Positions 1 through 9,973 are shown, numbered from the stretch's first letter. The stretch is 64,000 nt of DNA from JAYPHU01 sp964611435 (GCA_964611435.1 CAZSXT010000012.1:1-64000); one strand, 5' to 3'. Translations and numbers: made by a program. Notes: generated by a model not told the origin, from the sequence alone.

Positions 1-142
1 AACTGTCCGTCTCGGATTTCCCGTTGACCGGATATGCTGACTCGCCCCAAAGTAAACCCCAAAAAATCAATATATAGTATAGCGTGTGCATTGCACTCGT
101 TCATTTGCACTATATGTAGAAAAATTTGGAAAGGGGCGCGTC

Positions 143-778
143 TTGAGGATATTTTTCTCACGTTTGGCTGTTCTTGCGATCATCTCGACCGGTTTATCAG
201 GCTGCAATACGCCGCAGCAGACCCTCACCGCCGCCGCGGTCGGCGGGACAATGCTCGGCGGCCTGTCGAATTCTCAGGAAATCGAACAAGTCTATTACCT
301 CGGCGCGTTCGACCCGTTAGGTCAACTTCCCCCGTCCATCTACCGTGTACGTGTCCGGGGCCAGGCCAGCTTCATCAGCACGGTTAAGTTTGCCTCCGGC
401 TGGGTGCATTCGAGCCTGATCGATTCGCTTGGCACGGGATTCTCGTTTGGCGAAGACGGTAATCTTCAAGTAACCAAGACCGAGGGTGTCGGCGATAGTA
501 ACGAAGGATTGGTCACCGGCCGCAAGTTGGTTCAATTCGGCCCGGAAGGGTTCCGGGAGGCGCCCAAGGACCACCGGCTGGTCGTCGTCATGGGCTCTGA
601 TCCCAGCGCCTTCTTCAACGCCGTCGATCAGACATTAGGAGAGGTTTCAACCGCGATAGCCGATCAACGCAACAGCAAACTGACGCAAGAACTGTTCACC
701 ACCCTCGCGCTTCTGAAAGGTCATCAGGAACGGATCAACGATCTGGGCAAAGACGTTGCTCTTCAATTTGGGCGCTAG
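143..778 (+). CDS. small lipoprotein of unknown function
   Basis: I do not recognise this 211-residue protein. The start is placed at the TTG at 143 rather than the ATG at 86, because a GGAAAGGGG ribosome site lies just before it and translation then begins directly with a lipoprotein signal peptide: Arg2, a hydrophobic run and the lipobox LSGC with Cys21. Residue +2 after the lipid cysteine is Asn, so outer-membrane sorting is likely by the E. coli rule. An Ala/Gly-rich segment follows at about residues 28-41, then a mixed alpha/beta-looking body. Thirteen bases separate its stop from the next lipoprotein gene, so the two are almost certainly cotranscribed. The start of the operon may lie before this window. 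Confidence 0.75.
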   Translation: MRIFFSRLAVLAIISTGLSGCNTPQQTLTAAAVGGTMLGGLSNSQEIEQVYYLGAFDPLGQLPPSIYRVRVRGQASFISTVKFASGWVHSSLIDSLGTGFSFGEDGNLQVTKTEGVGDSNEGLVTGRKLVQFGPEGFREAPKDHRLVVVMGSDPSAFFNAVDQTLGEVSTAIADQRNSKLTQELFTTLALLKGHQERINDLGKDVALQFGR

Positions 779-791
779 GAGGGCCGGGTCG

Positions 792-3700
792 ATGCTAAAA
801 ATCTCCAAGACTTCCGCTCTTCTCGCCCCCACCCTGATCCTGGCCGGCTGCGCTGTCGCCCAAATCGACGTCGATGTCTATAAGGGTCCGCTGGTTAATC
901 ACCGGGACGTCCAGGTCCAGCAATTCTCGGCCATGGCCATCGGCGCCAAACCGTTGCTGGTTCAACTCCGACGTGATTTGGAGGAAAAGGCCAGAGGAGA
1001 TTCACTTACTTTCGACCTTAGGAATAAACTGAGGGAAGCAAACCATATCGAGATCAAATATGCCGGCGGCTTTAAGAGTACGACCGCCGAGCGGGTCAAT
1101 AATCTGCTCTCGCTCTATGAAAATCGGGAACCGGTTTCTCTTTTGGATCGCCAAGCCGGTATAATACTGAATGACTACGAAACCGACTGGGAACGGTTTC
1201 TGGATGAAGGCCGGAAAGACTCCGATCAAAGTTGGGATAATATCAAATCGGGACTCAAAGACGTCGAGGACATAGAGGTCAGCGCCTCTAAAGAACTTTG
1301 TGACGTCGCCAAAGATGTTTGCACAAAACTTAAAGCGTTAGCCGAAGCCTATGCCAAATATCTGGAACCGACCCGCCAGGAGAAGGCGCAATATCGCCGA
1401 GCCTCAAACAAAAACCCAAGAGCCATCTTCAAGGCTCATGACGAACTTGCACTGGCCGTTGGCGGTTCAACGGCAAAGCGCATCGCGCCTTTCGTTTCGT
1501 TGAAGAAGCATGCGGGAATGCTGGGGAATACCCCACACGCAAACCGAACCGCATCCTGGTTGTTCAGACAGCTTGCCGAAAGCGGGATCGTCCGCACCCA
1601 CGCTGACCTTTTGTTTGAGGACGGGAATCAAAAGAAGGTCTTCGTGGAGGCAGTGGAGCAAATCGCCAATGCTTTTTTGATCTCCCGGCATCATCTTCAT
1701 GCAATGCTACGGATCAATCTGAAAAGATTTCTGGGATCAAACCTGGTTCAAAATAAAAATGCTCCCACAAACGACGCAATTACGCGGGCCAACCCGGAGG
1801 TATTTGAGAATACCGTTGACCTGATGAAGTTTCTGGTCGGAAAAGAGCAATTCCAATGGGCAATTGAAGGCGTGGCGCAAAACAAAGCGAAATTCAATAA
1901 CGCTGTTTGGCTTTTACAGAGAACCGCCGGTGGAAAAGAGCCTAAGCCGGGCTTCACCATAGGACTCCCGAAATTTGCCACAGTCCCAAATTTTCATCAG
2001 TTTTTAGTTGGCGCCTTTTACACCAATCCGAAAAAGACGGCGGCGGGACTGTTGGAGATGGATCAGTTTTACTCGTCTGACGATTTTCCGACAGCTGATC
2101 TGAATCGCGTGGCGCGCGACAAGTACAAAAAGAAAAGAACCAATGAAAAAGACGTCCCGCAACTAAGGCTGGGAGACCAATGGTACGGGTTGTCTCGGGT
2201 CATCGGGAGCGAGAAAGAAGTTGAAATAGATTCGGAATCTCTCCTGAGCACTGGAATTGCCGCCATTTCCCGTGGCGGCAGCTTTGCCGGGGGGCGGACT
2301 GACAAAGGTTTGGAGACCTTGATCGAGGACTATTACGGGTCGCTCAAATCCAAAAAACCTAACGCATCGTCGTTTGAGCCGTCTAAAGAACTGGATGAAC
2401 TGCTGGAAGGCTTGGTCACGTTTTCCCAGAAAATGCTGTTTGTCGCCAACCACAATTCTCTGCTGGAAGTCTCCCTCGAAGAAAATCAGGACATCAACCG
2501 ATACGTCCTAGTGCTTCAAGCGGTTGGCAATTCAATCCTCTACCAGGCTGACGAGTTGAAGCAACAGGCCTCCCATCGCACGCGCCTGGAGCGCGGGATC
2601 AAGCGGGAGGCAAATGCGGTAAATCAAGTTGATCCGCAGACCGCCGGATCGATACTGGCTGCCCTCTCCGCGAATTTGAATGCATCGAAAGCAAAGGCGC
2701 AGACCGCAGATAAATTGCGATATCAGGCCACGGTCGACTGGCTGAATCACTACCGGAAATCTGTCATCTCGCAAACGCACCAGGTCTATGCCTCGCCAAA
2801 GCCGGAAACAGTGGTTTTCAAGTTGATTGAGAAGATAAACTCGGCAGGCGCGAAGGAATTATTGTGGCCAGAATCGGTAAGTTCGAAGAATGGCGACGGG
2901 CCGGCTACGGTCGTGTCCTTGCCCGATGACGAACCTCGGATGCCGAGATTGACCGCCATACCGCGAGTTCCGGTGATCAAAGAGGGCGCGCCGAAAGTTA
3001 TTCCCGTGTCGGACACAAAACAGGCCACGTCTCTGGCCCATGCGGGTCCGGAAAATCATCCGTCCGCCGAACAACGGGAGTCGGTTGTCGCACTCATTCG
3101 AACAGCGGGTGGGAAAATCCCGTCCCGGCTTAAAATCGAGGCGGGCGATCATAAACTTTCCCGGGACGTTCTTGACCAAGTCATCGCCTCCCTTCGGCAG
3201 CAGCACATAGACATCGTGCGCCGGCTTGGGAAGAGTGACCCAGCGGCACTGAATATAGAACAAGCTTTGACAGTCGCCCTTCAACAACGATCTGGCATGG
3301 CCTATATCCGACCGTCGGCAGCCTTCCTGCGCACCAGCTTTACCGCCAGCGGACTGCAGGACAATGTGGGCACGGAGCGCGAAGACCTGATTCTGCAAAG
3401 CGCCTTCCGGGGCCTGCCGATTCTCGGCGGCGCCAAGGATCCAAACTTTGCGACCCAGCGGCAAATCAATCAGGAAATCGACAAGCAATTCTGGCAGAAC
3501 GTTAACCGGGTCCGGGTCACCGGGTCCGGCTCCACCAACTACGCCATTGCCAAGGACGATGTCGGCAACTGGTACGTCAAATCCTACGCAGCGGACACCA
3601 GTCAAATCATAAATTCGGCAAAGAACTTGGCGTTGTTCAACTTAAGCAGCCAAGTGGGCCGTAATTTGACCCCGGCTTCCAATGGATCACAAAACCAAGA

Positions 3701-4328
3701 TCAGAATGGCGCCCCGAATGAAGCGCCGCCCCAGCAACTGACCCCATTGGAAAAACTCTTCGAAAAACACTCAGTCAAGTTCGACGAGCAACTGGAAAGA
3801 GATCGAAAAGCGGTTGCCGGGTCATTCGATAATTTGGCGAGTTCCGTGAAAGCTATTTGGAAAGAAACCGAGGAGGGACTCAATAAGGACCATACGAATA
3901 CCGTAATAGGTAAGGATGAGGCCGACGCGATTGGCAAGAGGTTAGAAGACGCTATGGTAGCTTTGAAGCAGTCGACGGCATCTATTTCGACAATCAACAT
4001 CGAGAATTCGGCGGCGCTTCCTCCTGACGAAAGGTCAAAGAGACGCAGCGCGGTGAGTTCCAATTTGGACAGCGCCTTAGGTGAAATACGCCGAACTGGG
4101 ATACAAGTTGGCAACATATTCGCCACCGCCGACCTTCCCAAACGAGCGCTCGCCCCCAAGTCTCCCGAGACAAAGGTTGTAAAATGGCGAACCGCAATTG
4201 AAAAAGCCGTCGAACGATCCAATGCGCTGTTTGGGTCTCTGTTACGTAGAATCCAGATCAGTCAGGAAAGCGCAATCCGGGAATTCCAGACAGCGCTGAC
4301 ATTTATTGGAGACGCGGCGAAGCAATAG
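792..4328 (+). CDS. very large lipoprotein (1178 aa), unknown function
   Basis: The start at 792 is chosen over the ATG at 756 because an AGGAGGG ribosome site is centred about 10 bases upstream and the product then opens with a signal peptide ending in the lipobox LAGC (Cys20). The mature protein is long, charged and mostly helix-like, with no enzyme motif I can name. A Gln/Asn/Pro-rich linker lies at about residues 960-980, and the last 200 residues are Lys/Glu-rich and probably coiled coil. It directly follows another lipoprotein gene, so the two products may form one envelope assembly. Local base composition looks slightly more AT-rich than in the later metabolic genes, which may reflect acquisition, but this was not measured. 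The reading frame is open throughout. Confidence 0.75.
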   Translation: MLKISKTSALLAPTLILAGCAVAQIDVDVYKGPLVNHRDVQVQQFSAMAIGAKPLLVQLRRDLEEKARGDSLTFDLRNKLREANHIEIKYAGGFKSTTAERVNNLLSLYENREPVSLLDRQAGIILNDYETDWERFLDEGRKDSDQSWDNIKSGLKDVEDIEVSASKELCDVAKDVCTKLKALAEAYAKYLEPTRQEKAQYRRASNKNPRAIFKAHDELALAVGGSTAKRIAPFVSLKKHAGMLGNTPHANRTASWLFRQLAESGIVRTHADLLFEDGNQKKVFVEAVEQIANAFLISRHHLHAMLRINLKRFLGSNLVQNKNAPTNDAITRANPEVFENTVDLMKFLVGKEQFQWAIEGVAQNKAKFNNAVWLLQRTAGGKEPKPGFTIGLPKFATVPNFHQFLVGAFYTNPKKTAAGLLEMDQFYSSDDFPTADLNRVARDKYKKKRTNEKDVPQLRLGDQWYGLSRVIGSEKEVEIDSESLLSTGIAAISRGGSFAGGRTDKGLETLIEDYYGSLKSKKPNASSFEPSKELDELLEGLVTFSQKMLFVANHNSLLEVSLEENQDINRYVLVLQAVGNSILYQADELKQQASHRTRLERGIKREANAVNQVDPQTAGSILAALSANLNASKAKAQTADKLRYQATVDWLNHYRKSVISQTHQVYASPKPETVVFKLIEKINSAGAKELLWPESVSSKNGDGPATVVSLPDDEPRMPRLTAIPRVPVIKEGAPKVIPVSDTKQATSLAHAGPENHPSAEQRESVVALIRTAGGKIPSRLKIEAGDHKLSRDVLDQVIASLRQQHIDIVRRLGKSDPAALNIEQALTVALQQRSGMAYIRPSAAFLRTSFTASGLQDNVGTEREDLILQSAFRGLPILGGAKDPNFATQRQINQEIDKQFWQNVNRVRVTGSGSTNYAIAKDDVGNWYVKSYAADTSQIINSAKNLALFNLSSQVGRNLTPASNGSQNQDQNGAPNEAPPQQLTPLEKLFEKHSVKFDEQLERDRKAVAGSFDNLASSVKAIWKETEEGLNKDHTNTVIGKDEADAIGKRLEDAMVALKQSTASISTINIENSAALPPDERSKRRSAVSSNLDSALGEIRRTGIQVGNIFATADLPKRALAPKSPETKVVKWRTAIEKAVERSNALFGSLLRRIQISQESAIREFQTALTFIGDAAKQ

Positions 4329-4383
4329 ATTTTCACGCCCTATCTGCTTGCCCCCGACCTCTGCCGGGGATATCACTTAATGC

Positions 4384-5547
4384 ATGCCAGATGGCCGAGA
4401 AGAGATCTCCGTACAGGTTCTGCCGCGTATCAAGGATGTGCCCGCGGACCAATGGGACGCCTGCGCCGGTGGTAAAAACCCTTTCGTTTCCCACGCCTTT
4501 TTGAACGCGCTAGAGGAAAGCGGCTCGGTCACCGGCAAGACCGGCTGGCAACCGCAGCATCTTATGGTCACGGATGAAAACGGCGAGGCGACGGCCTGCC
4601 TGCCCATGTATCTAAAGAACCATTCCTACGGCGAATACATCTTTGATTGGGGCTGGGCCGACGCTTATGAGCGCGCCGGCGGCAGCTATTATCCCAAGCT
4701 GCAATGCGCGGTGCCGTTCACCCCGGCAACCGGGCCCCGTCTGCTGGTCAAAGACGGCGCGCCGGATCAGGTCTACAACGTGCTGATTGCGGCGATGATC
4801 GAGCTGTCTCGCCAGCACGATGTATCGTCATTGCACATCACTTTTCCGCCGGAGGATCAATGGCGGCGGCTGGGTGACGCCGGTTTCCTGCAGCGGACGT
4901 CCAAACAGTTTCACTGGGAAAACCGGGGCTACGAGACCTTCGACGACTTTCTCGCCCAATTGAACTCCCGCAAGCGCAAGGCGATCCGCAAGGAACGCCG
5001 GCAGGTTGCCGACCAGGGGGTTGAGCTGCTTCGCCTCACGGGCGACGACCTGACCGAGGATCACTGGGACGCCTTCTATCACTACTATATCGACACGATC
5101 GGCCGGAAATGGGGCCGGCCCTACCTGACCCGGGAGTTCTTCTCCATCCTGGGTGAGACCATGTCCGATTTGGCCATGCTGGTGATCGCCGAACATGACG
5201 GGCGCCGGGTGGCCGGCGCGCTGAACCTGATTGGCGACGACACGCTGTTCGGGCGTAATTGGGGCTGCATCGACGATTTCAAGTTCCTGCACTTCGAGGC
5301 CTGTTACTATCAGGCCATCGACTTTGCCATCGAACGCAAACTGAAATGGGTCGAGGCCGGGGCGCAGGGGCCGCACAAGATCCAGCGCGGTTATCTCCCC
5401 CGCGAAGTCTACAGCGCCCACTGGATCGAAGACCCGAACTTCCGCGACGCCGTGGAGCGTTTCGTCGCCCAGGAACGTAAACAAGTCGACTACGAGATCG
5501 AGGGGCTGATGGAATACTCTCCTTACCGCCGCACCGAGAACGACTGA
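4384..5547 (+). CDS. FemAB-like / GNAT-fold transferase (COG3146 family)
   Basis: This 387-residue protein has the look of the COG3146 'FemAB_like' family, cytosolic proteins with a tandem GNAT-type fold related to the peptidoglycan-bridge aminoacyltransferases; the substrate is unknown. Visible family features are the N-terminal segment with PFVSHAFLNALEES, the FDWGWADAYER block near residue 85, a very basic stretch (SRKRKAIRKERRQ) near residue 200, and the AGAQGPHKIQRGYLPREVYSAHW block near residue 325. Length is normal for the family. The stop is 7 bases before the SDR gene, suggesting one transcript. Family assignment is fairly sure, biochemical role is not. Confidence 0.85.
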   Translation: MPDGREEISVQVLPRIKDVPADQWDACAGGKNPFVSHAFLNALEESGSVTGKTGWQPQHLMVTDENGEATACLPMYLKNHSYGEYIFDWGWADAYERAGGSYYPKLQCAVPFTPATGPRLLVKDGAPDQVYNVLIAAMIELSRQHDVSSLHITFPPEDQWRRLGDAGFLQRTSKQFHWENRGYETFDDFLAQLNSRKRKAIRKERRQVADQGVELLRLTGDDLTEDHWDAFYHYYIDTIGRKWGRPYLTREFFSILGETMSDLAMLVIAEHDGRRVAGALNLIGDDTLFGRNWGCIDDFKFLHFEACYYQAIDFAIERKLKWVEAGAQGPHKIQRGYLPREVYSAHWIEDPNFRDAVERFVAQERKQVDYEIEGLMEYSPYRRTEND

Positions 5548-5554
5548 ACCGGCC

Positions 5555-6352
5555 ATGGCGCAACCCAACGAGCTTTTTGACCTGAGCGGCAAGACCGCGT
5601 TTATCACCGGGGCCGGCGCGGGGCTCGGCCGGGCCTTTGCCGCCGCCCTGGCCGACGCGGGCGCAGACATTATCGCCGCTGATATCGCGGAGGATCGCGC
5701 GGAACAGACGGCGAGCATCCTCACCAAGGCCGGCAAAACTTGCGAGCCCGTGGTTCTGGACGTGGCCGATGCAGATGCCGTGGCGTCTGTGTTCGACGGC
5801 CTGGAAACGATCGACATCCTGATCAACAACGCCGGCATTACGACCCCGGCGCTGCGCACCCACGAGATCGAGATCGAAGACTGGCGGCGGCTGCTGGACA
5901 TTCATCTGAATGGCGCCTATTACTGCACCCGCGCGGCGATCCCGAAAATGCTGGCCAGCGGCGGCGGTTCGATCATCAATATTGCCTCTATCGTCGGGGA
6001 GGTCGGGATCTATCCCGGCTTTCCCATGGTCACGGCCTCATACGCCGCGGCCAAGGCGGCTCTCTCGGGTCTCACTAAGCAGCTTGCGGCAGAATATGCG
6101 GGGGACGGCATCCGTGCCAACGCCATTGCGCCCGGTTGGCACGGCGGCACCCGGCTCGGCGAGCGCAACCGCGAGAGCATGACCAACGAACAAATCTCCC
6201 GGTTTGAAGAAGCTATCGCCACAGGCGTGCCCATGGGTCGTCGGGGCACACCGGACAATCTGGACGGGCTGGTGGTGTATCTGGCGAGCGACGCGTCCAG
6301 CTATTTGACCGGCCAGATCATCGTCCACGATGGTGGCTGGACAGTGGTTTAG
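5555..6352 (+). CDS. short-chain dehydrogenase/reductase (SDR)
   Basis: A classical SDR of 265 residues: a Rossmann-fold NAD(P)(H) enzyme reducing or oxidising a hydroxyl/carbonyl group. The sequence shows the cofactor motif TGAGAGLG at residues 18-25, an acidic residue at the end of beta-2 (AADIAED) that favours NAD(H), NNAG near 90, and the catalytic set Ser145, Tyr163 and Lys167 (SYAAAK). The C-terminal YLTGQIIVHDGG block is typical of FabG/2-deoxygluconate-dehydrogenase-like members. The substrate cannot be read from the sequence. It sits 7 bases after the FemAB-like gene and runs tail to tail with the GMC oxidoreductase gene, leaving only 2 bases between the stop codons. Confidence 0.93.
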   Translation: MAQPNELFDLSGKTAFITGAGAGLGRAFAAALADAGADIIAADIAEDRAEQTASILTKAGKTCEPVVLDVADADAVASVFDGLETIDILINNAGITTPALRTHEIEIEDWRRLLDIHLNGAYYCTRAAIPKMLASGGGSIINIASIVGEVGIYPGFPMVTASYAAAKAALSGLTKQLAAEYAGDGIRANAIAPGWHGGTRLGERNRESMTNEQISRFEEAIATGVPMGRRGTPDNLDGLVVYLASDASSYLTGQIIVHDGGWTVV

Positions 6353-6354
6353 AG

Positions 6355-7953
6355 TTAGGCTGCCTGCTTAATCAAGTCTGCGGCTTTTTCCGCCATCGCG
6401 ATAACCGTGGCATTAAGATTTCCACCCACCAAATCCGGCATGACCGAGGCATCGACAATCCTCAGCCGATCCAGTCCGTTCACGCGCAGATTCTGATCAA
6501 CCACGGCTTCCTCATCAACGCCCATTCGACAGGTGCCCAGCGGATGCGACACAGTCACCGCCGTTGCCCGCACATGGGCATCCAGTGACGCATCATCCTG
6601 CGCCCCGTTTCCGGGGGCGATCTCCTCACCCACCATCTCCGACAGTGGGGCTTCGGCAAATATGCGCCGGGCAGTGCGGAGCCCCTCGCGCATGACTCTT
6701 CGATCTGCCTCCTTGGTATAAAAATTCTGAAAAATTTTGAGGGGCTCTGATGGATCTGCCGATGCCAGTCTTAATTCACCCCGGCTTTCCGGCGCCAAGA
6801 GAACAACCCAAGCGCCGAGCGCATCTTGGAACGGCTTGCGCCACCCGGGAAACCAGGGGTGAGGCATCGCCGGAGACACCCGCAGCATGATCTGTAAGTC
6901 AGGGAGAGAGACTTCTGATGACGACTTCACAAAACCGGTGACCGGGCCGGGCATGTCCGTGGCAAACCCCCGCCCTCTTAGATAAGCATTCGCCATCGAC
7001 CAGGCGATTCGGTCCAGACGCATTTGCCGCTGCATGGTCCCGCCCTCGGGCCGGACATGTTCAACCATGGCCACCAAATGGTCCTGTAAATTTTGTCCCA
7101 CTTGATTCCGTACAAGCACCGGTTCGATTCCGGCGGCATGAAGCTGATCTTCCGGTCCAACGCCAGAGAGCATGAGAATCTGTGCGGACCCGATAACGCC
7201 AGCGGACAAGATGACTTCCTTGCCTGCTTCTACCTGGGTCACTGTGCCGTCCTTCACAAATTCGATACCCGAGGCAGACCGCCCATTCATGACAAGCCGG
7301 GAGACCAGAACGCCTGTTTCAACTTTGAGGTTTGACCGATGCATTGCAGGGCGCAGGTATCCTTGCGACGTACTGCACCGCCGGCCATCACGTATGGAAG
7401 ATTGAATTCGGCCAAACCCGTCCGGGCGATCCGAGTTATAATCATCCAGTGTCGGATACCCAGCCTTGGCGGTGGCCTGGAGAAACGCTTCGATCGCCGG
7501 GTCTTCGTATTTGGAGGCGCGGACATTGATTGGCCCGCTGCCGCCCCGCATCTGGCTCGGCTCGCCTTCCCAGGTTTCCTGCCGGATTAAATACGGCAGC
7601 ATGGCATTCCGCGACCATTCGGTCAGACCCATGTCCCGCCATCGATCATAATCTCCGTCGTGTCCGCGGACGAAGGCCATGGCGTTGATCGACGAACAAC
7701 CGCCTAGAACTTTTCCACGACGAGTTTCAATACGCCGGTTATCGAGCCCCGGTTCCGGCTCGGTATTGTACATCCAGTCGTATTTTCTGGTGGCCAGCAG
7801 TTTGCCCCAGCCGAGGGGAATAGACAGCAGCGGATCTTTGTCCCTACCGCCGGCTTCCAGCAAAAGAACCGAAACAGCCGGGTCCTCCGTCAGCCGGTTG
7901 GCCAGCACGCACCCGGCGCTCCCTGCGCCGACGATAATGAAATCATAGCTCAC
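6355..7953 (-). CDS. GMC-family FAD oxidoreductase (choline/alcohol dehydrogenase type)
   Basis: A 532-residue glucose-methanol-choline flavoenzyme that oxidises a primary or secondary alcohol. The FAD-binding GAGSAG is at residues 9-14, the GMC signature GKVLGGCSSINAM near residue 80, the second signature around SAGVIGSAQILMLSGVG near 255, and the catalytic-His block SHPLGTCRMG near 465 followed by VNGLDRLRIVDASVMP. The length matches BetA-like alcohol dehydrogenases, but the neighbourhood contains no betaine genes, so choline is not assumed. The upstream MFS gene on the same strand ends 10 bases before this start, so uptake of a substrate and its first oxidation may be coupled. Confidence 0.92.
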   Translation of the reverse strand: MSYDFIIVGAGSAGCVLANRLTEDPAVSVLLLEAGGRDKDPLLSIPLGWGKLLATRKYDWMYNTEPEPGLDNRRIETRRGKVLGGCSSINAMAFVRGHDGDYDRWRDMGLTEWSRNAMLPYLIRQETWEGEPSQMRGGSGPINVRASKYEDPAIEAFLQATAKAGYPTLDDYNSDRPDGFGRIQSSIRDGRRCSTSQGYLRPAMHRSNLKVETGVLVSRLVMNGRSASGIEFVKDGTVTQVEAGKEVILSAGVIGSAQILMLSGVGPEDQLHAAGIEPVLVRNQVGQNLQDHLVAMVEHVRPEGGTMQRQMRLDRIAWSMANAYLRGRGFATDMPGPVTGFVKSSSEVSLPDLQIMLRVSPAMPHPWFPGWRKPFQDALGAWVVLLAPESRGELRLASADPSEPLKIFQNFYTKEADRRVMREGLRTARRIFAEAPLSEMVGEEIAPGNGAQDDASLDAHVRATAVTVSHPLGTCRMGVDEEAVVDQNLRVNGLDRLRIVDASVMPDLVGGNLNATVIAMAEKAADLIKQAA

Positions 7954-7963
7954 TGTTCTTCAC

Positions 7964-9304
7964 TCACTGACCAACCCGCCCCGCCACCAGACGCACTTTA
8001 CGCGGGGCCGCAATCCACATGGAAACAATAGACACGACGCACACAATTGCCGCCACGGAAAACGCGAGGTGATAGTTCCCGGCCTGATCAAACATCCAGC
8101 CCGTTGCCCATGGTCCGAAGGCCGCGCCGCAGCTTGCGATTCCGCCCAGAACGCCCGAGATAATCCCGTACCGTTTACCGGCAAACAGCTCCACGGGGAC
8201 CGAGCCGAAGACAGACGCCAGGCCGTATCCCAGGAGACCCTGCGCCACCACCATAATGAAGGCCAACGCCGTGGATGGCACCACGGTGAGCAGCAACAGC
8301 AGGAGATAGGTAGCCAAATAGCCGATCATTGCTACGGTCCAGCCCCATTCCCGTCCCATCCGGTCGGAAAAATGCCCAATAAAAATTTGCCCGCCGATCC
8401 CGGTCAGCGCCACCGCGCCCAAGGCAATGGCTGCCGTCTCCGCCGGGATACCCACATCGATCAGAAAGCGGGTCTGGTGTACTTGCACCGCGTACCAGGC
8501 ATAAAGTCCCGTGACCAGCGACAAGCTGAGCCACCAAAACCGCGCCGTCTTCATGGCCAAGGCCAGCGTCCAGTCGGTCTCCACCCAGGCGTGATCGACG
8601 ATCCGCGATTGTTCCTTGGTCTCATGGTCAGAGGGCGTATCGATTTGGGTCCGCTTGTCTCCTTCCGCACTCAGGCCAAGATCTTCCGGCCGCCGTCGCT
8701 GAAAGATCGCGTTCAAAGGTACGATCACCACGATCATGATGACCGCCAGGATGATCAGCGTATGCCGCCAGCCGACCGCGTCTATGGAGTGCTGCATCCA
8801 GGGAAACAGAATGATCGAGCCAACGCCAACGCCGGAAAACGCGATCCCAACGGCCAATCCCCGGCGGCGGCTGAACCAGTTGGGCAAGAACGTCGTATGG
8901 CCGATATAGCTCATAAAGAGCGAGCCGCCGACCACCAGCATCCCCAGGGTCAGGTAAAAATGCCAGGGCTGTGTCGCAAGGGTCGCCAGCACAAACCCGG
9001 CCGCCGACAAAACCGCCCCCAACGGCAGTACAAATCGAGGGCCGAACCGGTCCATGGACGCGCCGACTACCGGCGACAAAATGATGGAGGTCATAAACCC
9101 GATGGAGAACGCCGCAGACACCGTGGCCCGGTCCCAGCCAAACTCGTCCAAAATGGGAGGAAACAAAAGCGAAAACGACGTTCGGGCGTTGACCCCAACA
9201 GCCATGGTGACAAAAGCCACGCCCACGACGATCCAGCCGTAGAAAAACGGCAGACGCTCGGCAAACGGAGGTTTCGGGGCCGGAGATGGCTCGGCGCTGT
9301 TCAT
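7964..9304 (-). CDS. MFS transporter (monocarboxylate/oxalate-formate antiporter-like)
   Basis: A 446-residue inner-membrane carrier with about twelve hydrophobic segments in two halves and a hydrophilic central loop (about residues 205-245). Cytosolic loop-2 signature variants appear as GASMDRFGPRFVLPLG in the first half and GHFSDRMGREWG in the second, both typical of the major facilitator superfamily. The pattern resembles the oxalate/formate and monocarboxylate porter groups, which exchange or cotransport small organic acids, but the ligand is unknown. It is the first gene of a two-gene unit with the GMC oxidoreductase (10-base gap). A + strand gene starts about 150 bases upstream, so the region between is a divergent promoter. 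Confidence 0.9.
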   Translation of the reverse strand: MNSAEPSPAPKPPFAERLPFFYGWIVVGVAFVTMAVGVNARTSFSLLFPPILDEFGWDRATVSAAFSIGFMTSIILSPVVGASMDRFGPRFVLPLGAVLSAAGFVLATLATQPWHFYLTLGMLVVGGSLFMSYIGHTTFLPNWFSRRRGLAVGIAFSGVGVGSIILFPWMQHSIDAVGWRHTLIILAVIMIVVIVPLNAIFQRRRPEDLGLSAEGDKRTQIDTPSDHETKEQSRIVDHAWVETDWTLALAMKTARFWWLSLSLVTGLYAWYAVQVHQTRFLIDVGIPAETAAIALGAVALTGIGGQIFIGHFSDRMGREWGWTVAMIGYLATYLLLLLLTVVPSTALAFIMVVAQGLLGYGLASVFGSVPVELFAGKRYGIISGVLGGIASCGAAFGPWATGWMFDQAGNYHLAFSVAAIVCVVSIVSMWIAAPRKVRLVAGRVGQ

Positions 9305-9453
9305 TAAATGACTTTATCGGGAATTACGCAGGGAACAAGACCGGCGCACCGAGTTGATTGATTGTAGGGCGATTGTATGGCCAACGCCGCCGAATCAGGG
9401 TAATTAGGCCCATTCGGGTATTCAAAATTCAGGGAATAAATTGGAGGCACCTC

Positions 9454-9942
9454 ATGCAAATTGAATTTTTCGCCATGTCGGTCTTTGCCGGCATCATCGG
9501 CACCTACGGCTTGCTGATTTTGTCGCTGTGGGCGGATAGTCTGGGCCTGCCCCGGCTCGACTTCTCCCGCGCCATGGCCAATGTTACTTATGCGCGCACG
9601 TTCGAGAAAGAGGTCGGCGTCGGCGCCGGCGTCGATGCGCCCAACACGCCGTATTGGCCGGGCATGATCGTGATTTACTTCAACGGCGTCATATTCGCCT
9701 TGATGTATTCCAGTTTTGCCGCGTCGTATATTGGGGCCTACTCGCCCATCGATCATGCCGCCATCAACGGCGCTATCTATGGCATCATCTTGTGGTTCAT
9801 TTCCGGCATTTTCTACGTCCCCTTCTATTTGAAGGAAGGCTTCATGCTGTCGCACATCCATCCGCTGGCCTGGTTAACCAGCCTGAAAGTGCACATTGTG
9901 TACGGATTGGCCGTCGGCTGGATTGCCCCGGTGGCGTCTTAG
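9454..9942 (+). CDS. small integral membrane protein, unknown function
   Basis: The start at 9454 is supported by a GGAGGCAC ribosome site 8 bases upstream, so the in-frame extension back to 9358 is discarded. The 162-residue product has about four hydrophobic segments (roughly residues 5-27, 68-90, 98-118 and 135-158), with a hydrophilic loop between the first two. Size and topology recall the DUF1761 group, but I cannot confirm the match. It stands alone between a divergent MFS gene and a convergent TRAP gene, and is followed within 35 bases by a strong bidirectional terminator, so it is probably a monocistronic transcript. Confidence 0.75.
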   Translation: MQIEFFAMSVFAGIIGTYGLLILSLWADSLGLPRLDFSRAMANVTYARTFEKEVGVGAGVDAPNTPYWPGMIVIYFNGVIFALMYSSFAASYIGAYSPIDHAAINGAIYGIILWFISGIFYVPFYLKEGFMLSHIHPLAWLTSLKVHIVYGLAVGWIAPVAS

Positions 9943-9973
9943 TTCGCGTCGCGAACCATAGTACAAACCAAAC

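Noticed and set aside
1..142. possible promoter of the first lipoprotein gene
   Set aside because: AT-rich bases around 60-115 include TATAGTAT and TATATG, but spacing to any -35-like hexamer (TTGCAC at 91-96 is only 14 bases from TATATG) does not fit a standard promoter, so none is annotated.
8069..9307. 412-residue open frame on the + strand across the MFS gene
   Set aside because: It is antisense to a clear MFS transporter, its product is an Arg/Gln/His-rich low-complexity chain, and no ribosome site or family match is visible.
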